Part shown: in pieces, positions 1-7,421 of the stretch
How positions within the stretch are numbered: the stretch's first letter is position 1
Layout: each line of letters begins with the position of its first letter
Assembly (NCBI RefSeq): GCF_019402445.1
Contig: NZ_SRZM01000097.1
Span: 1-14,432, forward strand
Direction of reading: 5' to 3'
Length of the DNA: 14,432 bases
Origin: Brachyspira pilosicoli
GTDB lineage: Bacteria > Spirochaetota > Brachyspiria > Brachyspirales > Brachyspiraceae
Program-made: the position numbers and the translations under genes
Notes under the pieces: generated by a model
The model's input: the letters and a program-made list of their open reading frames with translations, nothing else
Databases searched by the model: none
Told to the model about the DNA's origin: nothing

Positions 1-1512
1 GTGCCTGCCAAAGACGGCGAAGTATTTGGAAGCTTTAGAAGGAAGTTGAAATATAAAGATAAATGGTATATACCAGCTTACTATATGTATAATTATGACC
101 CTAAAAGTAAAACATTAAATGAAACAGATAGGTTTGTAGTTTTAGAGATAGATAATAATGCCAATATAAATATATATGTTAAAAATAATTATGATGTTTA
201 TGATAAAATAATAAATATATCAGTAATAGAAAGTGATAGGGTAATATATGAACCTAGTTCTTATGGAGAATGTTTTGTATCAAATATTTCAGTAGATTAT
301 GGATATTTTATTTATTCTCTATTATATAATGATACATATTATACGTCGTCAGATTTGATTAATTGGCAGAGACAAGGAAATTCAAATAATATTGTATATA
401 AAATGCCTACACCAAATCCAAATAATCCAAATGAAAGTTTTCAAGGTAAATTTGGTATGAATGTATCTCAGGTTCTTTACTTTAAAGATTATATATATCT
501 AATGGGATTAGAAGAAACTTTTATGGAACAGAATCCTTCAGGAACAAGACCTCCTAATGCTCCGTCATATACAGTAAGCAAGGGTTATTATTACAGGATA
601 CATAAAAGTAAAGATACTTCTGTAGGTGCTAATTGGGAGAAACTTAATACTCCTTGGGGAGAGAGAAGTTTACTAGTAGTCAGTTATGATAAAAATAAAA
701 TATATGTTACAAGAGGACGTAGATATTATTATGAATATGATTCTTCTTATAATAGATGGAGTATAGAATATGAAAGCTTTGAAGATGATAAAAGGATATG
801 GTCAACTACAGACGGCGTGAATTGGAGTTTAGAGGCTAATTTGGATACTTATAATAAAGCAGAAATTATATGGAATGGTGTTCAAAGATTTATGCAGCTT
901 CCTATACAAAAAAGAATACATACACCTAAAGAACCTAATTGGGTAAAACTAAATGATGGTATATATTATAAATCAGATAATGCATATTCATATAAGATAT
1001 TTAAGGGAAAAGAATATTATGTTCCTGAGCCTCCTTATGCAGAAATAGATGCAGCCTATAAGAGAGGCGAAGAATATTTTACTGTTTCAGAAACTCATTT
1101 GAAAGGAGCAGGTAAAAATCAATTTTTTGCAGCAAGAGAAAAACCTAATGAAACTGACAGCTGGAAACTTATTACCCCAATAGATTATACAGATAATTTA
1201 ATGGTATGGCAGAGCGGCGGTGAAAACGTTATGTTTAATATTAATAATAAAGTAATACAGCTTGTAGATTATCGTCATATAGAGATTATGGTTAAAAGCC
1301 CTCCTATTCAATCATATCTTGATGTAATTAATGATATTAGAAGAACAGCTAAAATGTACCGAGACGGAACTCATCCTTATGGTAAAGATATACTTCAAGC
1401 TATGTATAATGATGCTAGAGCTGATATGATGGAGGCTTTTATGAAGAATTACAAAGAATATATTATGCCTGATGAAGCTATTACGCATTATACTGTGGAG
1501 TTTAAATATTAA
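1..1512 (+). CDS. Hypothetical protein with Asp-box (BNR/sialidase-like) motifs, probably 5'-truncated
   Basis: The frame is open from the first base and ends with TAA at 1510-1512, giving 503 codons. The first codon is GTG, but no upstream sequence is visible, so the true start probably lies outside the window. The protein is rich in Tyr, Asn and Trp. It has repeated short blade-like units: SSDLINW near residue 117 and STTDGVNW near residue 270, which resemble degenerate Asp-box motifs (S-x-D-x-G-x-x-W), plus several Y-F-K-D-Y-I-Y type strands. This suggests a beta-propeller or BNR-like fold. The last ~65 residues are different: charged and probably helical. No catalytic sialidase residues can be assigned, so no enzyme activity is claimed. 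Because the N-terminus is missing, a signal peptide cannot be judged; a surface or secreted protein, or a phage/GTA tail-associated protein, are both possible. Confidence 0.6.
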   Translation: MPAKDGEVFGSFRRKLKYKDKWYIPAYYMYNYDPKSKTLNETDRFVVLEIDNNANINIYVKNNYDVYDKIINISVIESDRVIYEPSSYGECFVSNISVDYGYFIYSLLYNDTYYTSSDLINWQRQGNSNNIVYKMPTPNPNNPNESFQGKFGMNVSQVLYFKDYIYLMGLEETFMEQNPSGTRPPNAPSYTVSKGYYYRIHKSKDTSVGANWEKLNTPWGERSLLVVSYDKNKIYVTRGRRYYYEYDSSYNRWSIEYESFEDDKRIWSTTDGVNWSLEANLDTYNKAEIIWNGVQRFMQLPIQKRIHTPKEPNWVKLNDGIYYKSDNAYSYKIFKGKEYYVPEPPYAEIDAAYKRGEEYFTVSETHLKGAGKNQFFAAREKPNETDSWKLITPIDYTDNLMVWQSGGENVMFNINNKVIQLVDYRHIEIMVKSPPIQSYLDVINDIRRTAKMYRDGTHPYGKDILQAMYNDARADMMEAFMKNYKEYIMPDEAITHYTVEFKY

Positions 1513-1609
1513 GTGGATTGCCAATAGCTAAAGTGCAAATATTTCAATTTTATATATAATAAATATATATAAAGTAATACCATGTGTTTTTAGCTATATT
1601 TTATAAAAT

Positions 1610-1710
1610 GCAGTCCTTTTGCTTCTTTTATACCAATACCGAAAGGTACCTACTCGGTAAAAGAAGTTGGGACTTGCGTAAGCACGCAGAGCGGTGGGCA
1701 AAGCCAAAGT
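1610..1710. repeat. GC-rich structured intergenic element, probable dispersed repeat
   Basis: By hand count about 48 of 101 bases are G or C, far above the flanks. Inverted repeats are visible. CTTCTTTTA (1622-1630) pairs with TAAAAGAAG (1658-1666). TACCGA (1637-1642) pairs with TCGGTA (1654-1659). Together these make one long hairpin, with an 8-nt bulge in the left arm and a loop containing GGTACC. A second hairpin is TGCGT(AAGC)ACGCA at 1675-1688, and a small GGC-AAA-GCC follows at 1698-1706. The minus strand stays open in one frame for over 30 codons across the element. The compact structure, base composition and intergenic position suggest a dispersed repeat or miniature mobile element. 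No second copy exists in this window, so repetition is inferred. Confidence 0.5.
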
Positions 1711-1808
1711 TATAAATAAAAAATACTAGAATAAAAAATTCTGTAAATATTTATTGATTTAACCCTATTTACGTCTCTTAAACTATATTAATTGAAATAG
1801 TTTACAAT

Positions 1809-1837
1809 TTGCTTTTAATAAAGTAATAATTTATAAT
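1809..1837 (+). promoter_or_regulatory. Candidate sigma-70 promoter for the radical SAM gene
   Basis: TTGCTT (1809-1814), 17-bp spacer, then a perfect TATAAT (1832-1837). Predicted transcription would start near 1844, leaving a leader of about 33 nt that includes AAGG at 1865-1868. The -35 matches only three consensus positions, and the AT-rich setting makes chance TATAAT likely. Confidence 0.45.
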
Positions 1838-1876
1838 TATGTTAATATAGTTCAAAATTTTTAAAAGGTTTTATAT

Positions 1877-3334
1877 ATGAATAAAATAAAGAGAATATAT
1901 ATAGGCTATCCTCCATTTGAAAGTGATAGGGGAGTGGCATTACTTTCACAAAACAGACAATTTCAATGGTTCAAGAGCCCTACATATATTTATCCTGTTG
2001 TGCCTGCCACTGCTGCAACTATGATAAAAAATGCAGGCTATAAAGTGGATTTTATTGATGCTATTGCAAGAAATATGACTACCAAAGAATGGTATGAGTA
2101 TTTGGATTCTAATACACCTGATTTATTATTTTTTGAAGTAAAAACTCCTGTTATATATAAAGCTTGGAAAATAGTTGATGATTTAAAAGCAAAATACAAA
2201 AATATGATTGTTGTTATTGCAGGCGACCATGTTACAGCTATGCCTGATGAAACTATGAATAATTGTAAGGTTGATTATTTGCTTACAGGGGGAGATTATG
2301 ACTTTTTGCTTTTAAACTTAATAGAATATTTAAATGGAAAAACACAATTAGAAAAAGGCATATACTATAGAGAAAACAACAATATAAAAAATACAGGCTT
2401 TTTTGAATTAAGACATGATTTAAAAAGTCTGCCGTTTATAGATAGAGATTTAACAGAGTGGAAAAGGTATGCTTATGACAATGGAAATTTTAAACGCATT
2501 CCAGGCACTTATATAATGGCTGGCAGAGATTGTTGGCATCATAGATGTACTTTCTGCTCTTGGACTGGTATATATACAAACTTCCGTGCGAGGACTGCAG
2601 AGAACGTAGTTAATGAAGTAGAGTTTTTATATAATAAATACAATATAAAAGAGATAATGGATGACACGGGTTGTTTTCCTGTAAAGAAATGGCTTAATGA
2701 TTTTTGTAATCTTATGATAGACAAAAAGCTAAACAAAAAAGTTAATATTGACTGTAATATGCGTTTTGGGGCTTGCAATGAAGAAGAATATAGACTTATG
2801 AAAAAGGCAGGTTTTAGATTCTTGTTATTTGGTTTAGAATCAGCAAGTCAAAACACATTAGATAGGCTCATAAAAGGCAATAAAGTAGAAGAGATACTTC
2901 CTTCTTGTAAAGCGGCATCTGATGCAGGGCTATCTCCTCATATAACTGTAATGCTAGGCTACCCTTGGGAAACTGAAGAAGATATTGAGAAAACTTATGA
3001 GCTTACTAAAAAGCTTCTTTTAAAAGGTTATGCTAAAACAATGCAGGCCACAATTATAATTCCATATCCTGGTACAGAATTATTTAATCAATGCAAAAGA
3101 GAGAATTGGTTTACCACAGAAAATTGGGAAGATTATGATATGCGTAAGGCTATAATGAAAACCGATGTCGGCGAAGAGAAAATAAAATGCTGGATACAGA
3201 AGCTTTATAATTTAAGTTTTACTCCTCAGTTTTTAATGCATAAGGTATTGTCAATTAGAGATTTGGACGATATAAAATATTATTTAAGAGCATTTAAAAA
3301 AGTGTCAAAAGGACATTTAAAAGATTTTGAGTAA
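1877..3334 (+). CDS. B12-binding-domain radical SAM protein
   Basis: This is a cytosolic iron-sulfur enzyme of the BchE/MiaB-like, COG1032-type superfamily. Residues ~35-165 form a Rossmann-type cobalamin-binding-like domain (conserved PATAATMIKNAGYKVDFIDA region), but the cobalamin-ligating DxHxxG motif is not seen. Residues ~205-410 form the radical SAM barrel. Its cluster cysteines are C219, C224 and C227 in DCWHHRCTFCSW, so the spacing is CX4CX2C rather than the usual CX3CX2C. Family features further on include LFGLESAS near residue 317, MLGYPWETEEDI near 359 and IPYPGTEL near 395. Length (485 aa) is normal for the family. ATG at 1877 is preceded by AAGG eight bases upstream. The alkD-like gene begins 12 bp after the stop, so the two are probably co-transcribed. 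The substrate is unknown; methylation or carbon-skeleton chemistry is possible. Confidence 0.85.
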   Translation: MNKIKRIYIGYPPFESDRGVALLSQNRQFQWFKSPTYIYPVVPATAATMIKNAGYKVDFIDAIARNMTTKEWYEYLDSNTPDLLFFEVKTPVIYKAWKIVDDLKAKYKNMIVVIAGDHVTAMPDETMNNCKVDYLLTGGDYDFLLLNLIEYLNGKTQLEKGIYYRENNNIKNTGFFELRHDLKSLPFIDRDLTEWKRYAYDNGNFKRIPGTYIMAGRDCWHHRCTFCSWTGIYTNFRARTAENVVNEVEFLYNKYNIKEIMDDTGCFPVKKWLNDFCNLMIDKKLNKKVNIDCNMRFGACNEEEYRLMKKAGFRFLLFGLESASQNTLDRLIKGNKVEEILPSCKAASDAGLSPHITVMLGYPWETEEDIEKTYELTKKLLLKGYAKTMQATIIIPYPGTELFNQCKRENWFTTENWEDYDMRKAIMKTDVGEEKIKCWIQKLYNLSFTPQFLMHKVLSIRDLDDIKYYLRAFKKVSKGHLKDFE

Positions 3335-3346
3335 ATATATTTAATT

Positions 3347-4000
3347 ATGCTAAATGATATATTTGAACAATTAACAAAATTACAAAACAATCAAAAATCT
3401 AAAGAAATGTCTGCATACATGAAAAATAAATTTGAGTTTTTGGGTGTGGACTCTAAAAGCAGAAAAAATATAGAAAATAACATTTTTAGAGAATACAAAA
3501 AAACAGATAATATTGATTTTTGTTTTACAGATAAATGTTTTAAGAGTAAATATAGAGAGTTTCAATATTGTGCTATTGATTATTTGAGTTTAAAGAAAAA
3601 ATATTTAAATAAAACTCATATTGAAAAATTAAAAGAATATATATTAACAAAATCATGGTGGGACAGTGTTGATGGCTTTCATAGAATAATTGGTGATATT
3701 GCTTTGAGAGATGAGGATGTCAATTCAATATTATTAGAATGGTCAGTAGACGATAATTTTTGGCTTAGAAGAGTTGCTATATGTCATCAGCTTATAAGAA
3801 AAAATAACACAAACACTAATTTACTTGAAGAGATAATAATTAATAATCTAAATCAAAATGAGTTTTTTATAAATAAGGCTATAGGCTGGGCACTTAGAGA
3901 TTACAGTAAAACCAATACTAAATGGGTTGTAGATTTCATTAATAAGCATAAAAATAATATGTCTAATTTGAGTATAAAAGAAGCGAGTAAATATTTATAA
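3347..4000 (+). CDS. AlkD-family DNA alkylation repair protein (HEAT-like DNA glycosylase)
   Basis: The 217-aa protein is full length for the DNA alkylation repair family (PF08713). This family excises positively charged N3- and N7-alkylpurines from DNA without flipping the base, using an all-helical HEAT-like solenoid. The hallmark SWWDSVDGF carries W105 and D109, equivalent in spacing to the active-site W109/D113 of Bacillus cereus AlkD. The C-terminal block FWLRRVAI...FFINKAIGWALRDYSKTN is also typical, and W181 is the likely counterpart of the third active-site residue, W187. The start at 3347 fits the family (an aromatic/acidic helix precedes MSAYMKNKFEFLG). No clear Shine-Dalgarno is present, so translation may be coupled to the radical SAM gene ending 12 bp upstream. 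The stop codon lies six bases from the 3' end of a convergent tRNA gene. Confidence 0.92.
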   Translation: MLNDIFEQLTKLQNNQKSKEMSAYMKNKFEFLGVDSKSRKNIENNIFREYKKTDNIDFCFTDKCFKSKYREFQYCAIDYLSLKKKYLNKTHIEKLKEYILTKSWWDSVDGFHRIIGDIALRDEDVNSILLEWSVDDNFWLRRVAICHQLIRKNNTNTNLLEEIIINNLNQNEFFINKAIGWALRDYSKTNTKWVVDFINKHKNNMSNLSIKEASKYL

Positions 4001-4005
4001 AAAAT

Positions 4006-4087
4006 TGCTCGAGACTGGACTTGAACCAGCACGGTGTTACCCGACAGCACCTCAAGCTGTTGTGTCTACCTATTCCACCACCCGAGC
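4006..4087 (-). tRNA. tRNA-Leu (anticodon GAG)
   Basis: Read on the minus strand, the 7-bp acceptor stem GCTCGGG pairs with CTCGAGC (one G-U), followed by discriminator A at 4006. The anticodon loop TTGAGGT sits on the stem ACAGC/GCTGT, with anticodon GAG at 4053-4051, reading CUC/CUU leucine codons. The long variable arm (class II) contains CGGGTAACACCG, and the T-loop is TTCAAGT on a GCTGG/CCAGT stem. The 3' CCA is not encoded and must be added. A T-run just past the 3' end (TTTTTT, 4005-3999 region, overlapping the alkD stop) may aid termination. The gene is single, with no neighbouring tRNA. Confidence 0.97.
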
Positions 4088-4104
4088 GAATAAAATTAAT
4101 ATCT

Positions 4105-4132
4105 ATTATATAATAACATAACTTTTTGTCAA
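4105..4132 (-). promoter_or_regulatory. Consensus sigma-70 promoter of tRNA-Leu
   Basis: On the minus strand a perfect TTGACA (4132-4127) is followed by a 16-bp spacer and a perfect TATAAT (4110-4105). Transcription would begin around 4098, about ten bases before the mature tRNA 5' end at 4087. Perfect hexamers fit a stable-RNA gene. Confidence 0.88.
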
Positions 4133-4213
4133 ATTTTATTTTTTTATTATAAATTATTTTTGAATATTGATAATAATAAAAAATATATTAATATAAAATA
4201 GAGGATTTATATT

Positions 4214-6274
4214 ATGACTGTGAAAGATAAAATAGATAGTTGGTTTATTCAGGCGAGGTTATATTTTGGCTTAACTAAATATGCCTCTGCTCTTAGATTA
4301 TACGATAAAATTATAGAATATTTTTATACTTACGCTGAACATTTGGATAATAATTATAAAGAGATATATTTTGCAAGAGTCTACTACAAAAAAGCATTAA
4401 CTCTATATTATTTAAATCAATACGAAAAGTCTATAGAGTTTTATGATAAGGCTATAAGTGTAAATCCTTTATATGAAAAAGCTTTTATTAACAAAGGTAT
4501 AATACTTGCTAAGTTAAATGCTTATGATGATGCTTTGTCTTCTTTTAATATGGCTATAGAGATAAATGATAAATCTGAAATATCTTATTTTAATATAGGA
4601 ATAATATATTCAAAATTGGAGCGTTATCAAGATGCTTTAGATTATTTTAATATAGCAGGTAAGTTAGGTTATGAATATGCTTATTTAAATGTAGCTATTA
4701 TGCTGGAGAAGCTTGGAGAGATAGATAATGCTCTTAAAATGTATGATAAAGCAATAGAGAGCAATCAATATTTAGAGATAGTTTATTTAAATAAGGGAAA
4801 TTGTTTAAATAGAATAAATAAATATAAAGAGGCTATAGAATATTTTGACAAGGCTATAGATATTTTAAAATCAAAGGAGATAAAAAACACTAAAAAATCA
4901 GATATAGATGACAGCGATATGATTGAGTATAATTATATTGATGATAATTCTATTTGTGAGAGAGTTTATTTTTCTAAGGCTAATTCTTTAATATGTTTAA
5001 AAGAATATGATAAAGCTTTGGATATTTTAATAAGTGTAGATAAATATAAATCAATTAATATTTTTAATATTATATCAAAGTTTATATATTTTATAGATAT
5101 AGATAAACTAATAAATATAATCTTAAATCAAGAGAGTTTTTGGGTAAAAGAAAAGGAAGAATATTTTTATTTTGTTACAAGAGATATTATTGATAAAAAT
5201 AAATTAAAAAGATTGTGGATACTACAATATATACTTTTATATTTAATATCAGTAAAAGATTATGACAATATAGAAGAGATATCGCATTATACTAGCATAG
5301 AAGTATTTGATGAGATGGCTTTTGACAAAAGATATGATAAAACAGAAGAAGCTAATTTAAAAAATTATAATAGCTATCTTAAGAAAAATAAGTTTAGAAT
5401 GACAAGTGTGAAAAATGCTAATGACCCTAAAGAAGGTAAAGTTTTAATGAAGCTTCTTAGAGATAATAGCTTAAATGTAAAACATTCTAAAGTTAATAAT
5501 TTTATTGCATTACAAACTTCTTTTAGCAGATGTAAAGACTCTCTTACTATGTATAGGTTATATGGTAAAAATGATAATAAAGAAGGAACAGGCTGCTGTT
5601 TAGTTTTTAATAAATCTTTCTTTGATACTTCGTTTAATAATATAAACTCTAGTATACTTTTTTCTTTTTCCTATAATAAAGAGAACAATTCTTATATAGA
5701 GTCTTATGAAGAGAATACTTTGCCATTATATTATGTGCTTTATTATAACTATAGAAAAAATGAAATAATATTTAATCCTTCAGAATCTGATTATAATTCA
5801 CTTATAATAGATTTAAATAAAAATTATCATACTCTTTGGAATGATGGAAATGATTTTTATGATAAGTTAAAAAATAAAATAGGTTATATTTTCAATAATA
5901 TATTTGATATTATAAAATCTTTTAATAGTGAAGAGTTAGAATATTCTTGTCAGCTTCTTATGAATATACAGTATTTAATAAAAGATTCTTCATTTGTAGA
6001 AGAACAAGAAATGCGTATTATACAGCTTTTAGAATATGGAAGTAATCCTTTACATATAGATGATAATATGAAACGCTCCTACAAAAACTATTTATATTTA
6101 TTTGACAACAAAGCATTAAAAGAGGTGATACTTGCTCCAAAGGTTAAGGATGCTGATTTTTTAGTTGAGAAATATAATGATAGGTTAGCTAAAGCGACTA
6201 ATATATATAATTCAGAGACAGTAAAAAATAAATATAGAATTAATGTGTATGTATCAAATGCTCCTATATCGTAA
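4214..6274 (+). CDS. TPR-repeat protein with C-terminal DUF2971-like domain
   Basis: The 686-aa protein has no signal peptide or membrane segment, so it is probably cytoplasmic. Residues ~10-265 carry about seven tetratricopeptide repeats. They are recognised by recurring A-x-x-x-[FY]-[DN]-x-A-I units, such as SIEFYDKAI, ALSSFNMAI, ALDYFNIA, ALKMYDKAI and AIEYFDKAI; such repeats form protein-binding superhelices. A helical linker covers ~270-390. The C-terminal ~290 residues resemble DUF2971. They contain FRMTSVKNANDPKEG (D404, E407), a Ser/Cys-rich segment with MYRLYG and GTGCCLVF, and a late VEEQEMRI motif (E596-R601). DUF2971 has no firmly established biochemical role. ATG at 4214 follows GAGGA (4201-4205) by eight bases. 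The gene stands alone, divergent from tRNA-Leu, with 175 bp before the next gene. The DUF2971 assignment is from motif memory and moderate in confidence. Confidence 0.75.
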   Translation: MTVKDKIDSWFIQARLYFGLTKYASALRLYDKIIEYFYTYAEHLDNNYKEIYFARVYYKKALTLYYLNQYEKSIEFYDKAISVNPLYEKAFINKGIILAKLNAYDDALSSFNMAIEINDKSEISYFNIGIIYSKLERYQDALDYFNIAGKLGYEYAYLNVAIMLEKLGEIDNALKMYDKAIESNQYLEIVYLNKGNCLNRINKYKEAIEYFDKAIDILKSKEIKNTKKSDIDDSDMIEYNYIDDNSICERVYFSKANSLICLKEYDKALDILISVDKYKSINIFNIISKFIYFIDIDKLINIILNQESFWVKEKEEYFYFVTRDIIDKNKLKRLWILQYILLYLISVKDYDNIEEISHYTSIEVFDEMAFDKRYDKTEEANLKNYNSYLKKNKFRMTSVKNANDPKEGKVLMKLLRDNSLNVKHSKVNNFIALQTSFSRCKDSLTMYRLYGKNDNKEGTGCCLVFNKSFFDTSFNNINSSILFSFSYNKENNSYIESYEENTLPLYYVLYYNYRKNEIIFNPSESDYNSLIIDLNKNYHTLWNDGNDFYDKLKNKIGYIFNNIFDIIKSFNSEELEYSCQLLMNIQYLIKDSSFVEEQEMRIIQLLEYGSNPLHIDDNMKRSYKNYLYLFDNKALKEVILAPKVKDADFLVEKYNDRLAKATNIYNSETVKNKYRINVYVSNAPIS

Positions 6275-6381
6275 TAATTTTATAATATAGAATTAATTTT
6301 ATATGTAATTATTAATTTTATAGTTATTTTTCTTAAATAAATGATTTTATATATATTTTATGATTGCTTTTTTAATAAATG

Positions 6382-6431
6382 TTTACATACTATTTAAATA
6401 TAGGTTTTATATTAAGTAAGAAGTATGTAAA
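6382..6431. promoter_or_regulatory. 10-bp perfect inverted repeat upstream of the lipoprotein gene
   Basis: TTTACATACT (6382-6391) is the exact reverse complement of AGTATGTAAA (6422-6431), with 30 bases between. The right arm ends just before the Shine-Dalgarno hairpin of the lipoprotein gene at 6450. It could be a pair of operator half-sites or a stem in the 5' leader. A weak promoter guess (TTGCTT 6364-6369, 18 bp, TACTAT 6388-6393) would overlap the left arm. Confidence 0.45.
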
Positions 6432-6435
6432 TATG

Positions 6436-6449
6436 AGGAGCTAACTCCT
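6436..6449 (+). promoter_or_regulatory. Hairpin sequestering the Shine-Dalgarno of the 6450 lipoprotein gene
   Basis: AGGAG (6436-6440) is the ribosome binding site, and CTCCT (6445-6449) directly before the ATG is its exact complement, separated by CTAA. The 5-bp stem with a tetraloop would hide the whole SD and abut the start codon. GGAG to ATG spacing is nine bases, normal for initiation if the stem opens. Confidence 0.6.
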
Positions 6450-7064
6450 ATGAAAAGTTTAGTTTTATTTTTACTTGCATTTTTAATTTTGATTTCTTCA
6501 TGTCAGCAGCAGCGTCCTAATATACTTGCCCCAGAAAATGTTATAACTGATCCATCTACTAATTATGTTACAAATTTTGTAACTAATGATGTTGTTATTG
6601 GTTTAGATTATATAAACAGTCAAATACCTACTTTGTCTTTTGAAGTTCCAAATACACCAAAAGAAGTTAAAGAAGTATTCACCGATTTTATATATAAGTC
6701 GATTCCTACTCCGATTCCTTCAGGAGCATTATCTATGTCAGTAAAATCAAAATGGAGAACAAGACCAACTCTTCCAATATCTACTAATGATGTTTATAAA
6801 GCATTTAAAACAAGATTTGATATATTTTTAACTAATATAGGCTGTGATTTAAAAAAAGAGCCTGAATTATATTTATTAGATATGGATAAACAGAATATAG
6901 TAGATGATATAAAATTAGGAATTTGGTTTGCAATAGATTTTGAATTAGAAGGAAAAGAAGGTTTTGAATTTGAAACAAAAGAATTAGGTCAATTAATGAC
7001 TAATAATAAAATAACTATAATGTTTATAGGCGGATGTCAGACAGGACAAGTTTGGACAGATTAA
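6450..7064 (+). CDS. Hypothetical lipoprotein
   Basis: The 204-aa protein starts with a short basic N-terminus, a hydrophobic core, and the lipobox LISSC with C18 as the lipidated residue, so it should be processed by signal peptidase II and anchored in a membrane. The following ~40 residues are Asn/Thr/Pro-rich, a likely flexible tether (N-Y-V-T-N-F-V-T-N-D). The rest looks globular, with a Pro/Thr-rich stretch IPTPIPSG near residue 90. Two further cysteines, C132 and C196, could form a disulfide. No known domain is recognised. The start is fixed by AGGAG at 6436-6440, which lies in a self-complementary hairpin. It stands between two non-coding gaps, and the next gene has its own promoter, so it is probably monocistronic. 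Confidence 0.8.
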   Translation: MKSLVLFLLAFLILISSCQQQRPNILAPENVITDPSTNYVTNFVTNDVVIGLDYINSQIPTLSFEVPNTPKEVKEVFTDFIYKSIPTPIPSGALSMSVKSKWRTRPTLPISTNDVYKAFKTRFDIFLTNIGCDLKKEPELYLLDMDKQNIVDDIKLGIWFAIDFELEGKEGFEFETKELGQLMTNNKITIMFIGGCQTGQVWTD

Positions 7065-7078
7065 AAAGTTATATTATC

Positions 7079-7106
7079 TTGACAAATAGTATATTATTAA
7101 TATAAT
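7079..7106 (+). promoter_or_regulatory. Consensus sigma-70 promoter of the lipoprotein/flavodoxin/kinase/PHP operon
   Basis: A perfect TTGACA (7079-7084), 16-bp spacer and perfect TATAAT (7101-7106). Predicted start near 7113 gives a 20-nt leader holding AAGGA at 7122-7126 before the ATG at 7133. It lies just after the stop of the preceding lipoprotein gene (7064). Confidence 0.85.
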
Positions 7107-7132
7107 TATAATATCTTAGATAAGGACTTTTT

Positions 7133-7417
7133 ATGAAGCGAATATTTTTTGTATTATCTATTATTTCATTAATATTTTTTGTTTCCTGTGAAAAAGATAA
7201 AAAGAATATAGAAAAACAAGTTGATAAGCTGCTTGAGAATGTTGATGAAAAGATAGATGAGGGATTAAATACTGCTAATGATGCTATAGATAATGGTTTA
7301 GATAAGGCAGGGGAAACTATAGAAGATGTAAAAAAGAATGCTGAAGATACTTTAAGTAAATCATTGGAAGAGGCATCAAAGTCTATAGAAGAAGCAAAAG
7401 AGAATATAAAAAAGTAA
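7133..7417 (+). CDS. Small helical lipoprotein with 11-residue repeats
   Basis: The 94-aa protein has a signal peptide ending in the lipobox FVSC, with C19 lipidated. The mature part is almost all charged, predicted helix with no Pro, Trp or Cys. From residue 37 a clear 11-residue periodicity is visible. I41, I52, I63, L74 and I85 occupy one position; V37, A48, A59, A70, A81 and I92 another; L45, L56 and L78 a third. The phase is 3-4-4, the hendecad pattern of apolipoprotein- or LEA-like amphipathic helices and right-handed coiled coils. A membrane-surface or Lpp-like envelope role is an inference. It is the first gene after a strong promoter and lies four bases before the flavodoxin start, so it should be the most abundant product of this operon. 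Confidence 0.85.
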   Translation: MKRIFFVLSIISLIFFVSCEKDKKNIEKQVDKLLENVDEKIDEGLNTANDAIDNGLDKAGETIEDVKKNAEDTLSKSLEEASKSIEEAKENIKK

Positions 7418-7421
7418 ATTT

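Larger units (their letters stand above)
1513..1876. other. 364-bp intergenic region
   Basis: No gene with a plausible start and RBS is seen. The outer parts are AT-rich spacer. The middle (1610-1710) is an abrupt GC-richer island with inverted repeats, listed separately. The right end holds a candidate promoter (1809-1837) and the RBS (AAGG at 1865-1868) of the radical SAM gene. Confidence 0.7.

Noticed and set aside
1610..1710. Minus-strand reading frame of over 30 codons across the GC-rich island as a gene
   Set aside because: No start codon with a ribosome binding site, and the composition and hairpins fit a repeat better than a coding sequence.
6272..6314. TAATAATT / AATTATTA inverted repeat after the TPR gene as a terminator
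   Set aside because: Stem is A/T only with a 27-base loop in AT-rich DNA; expected by chance and too weak for a terminator.
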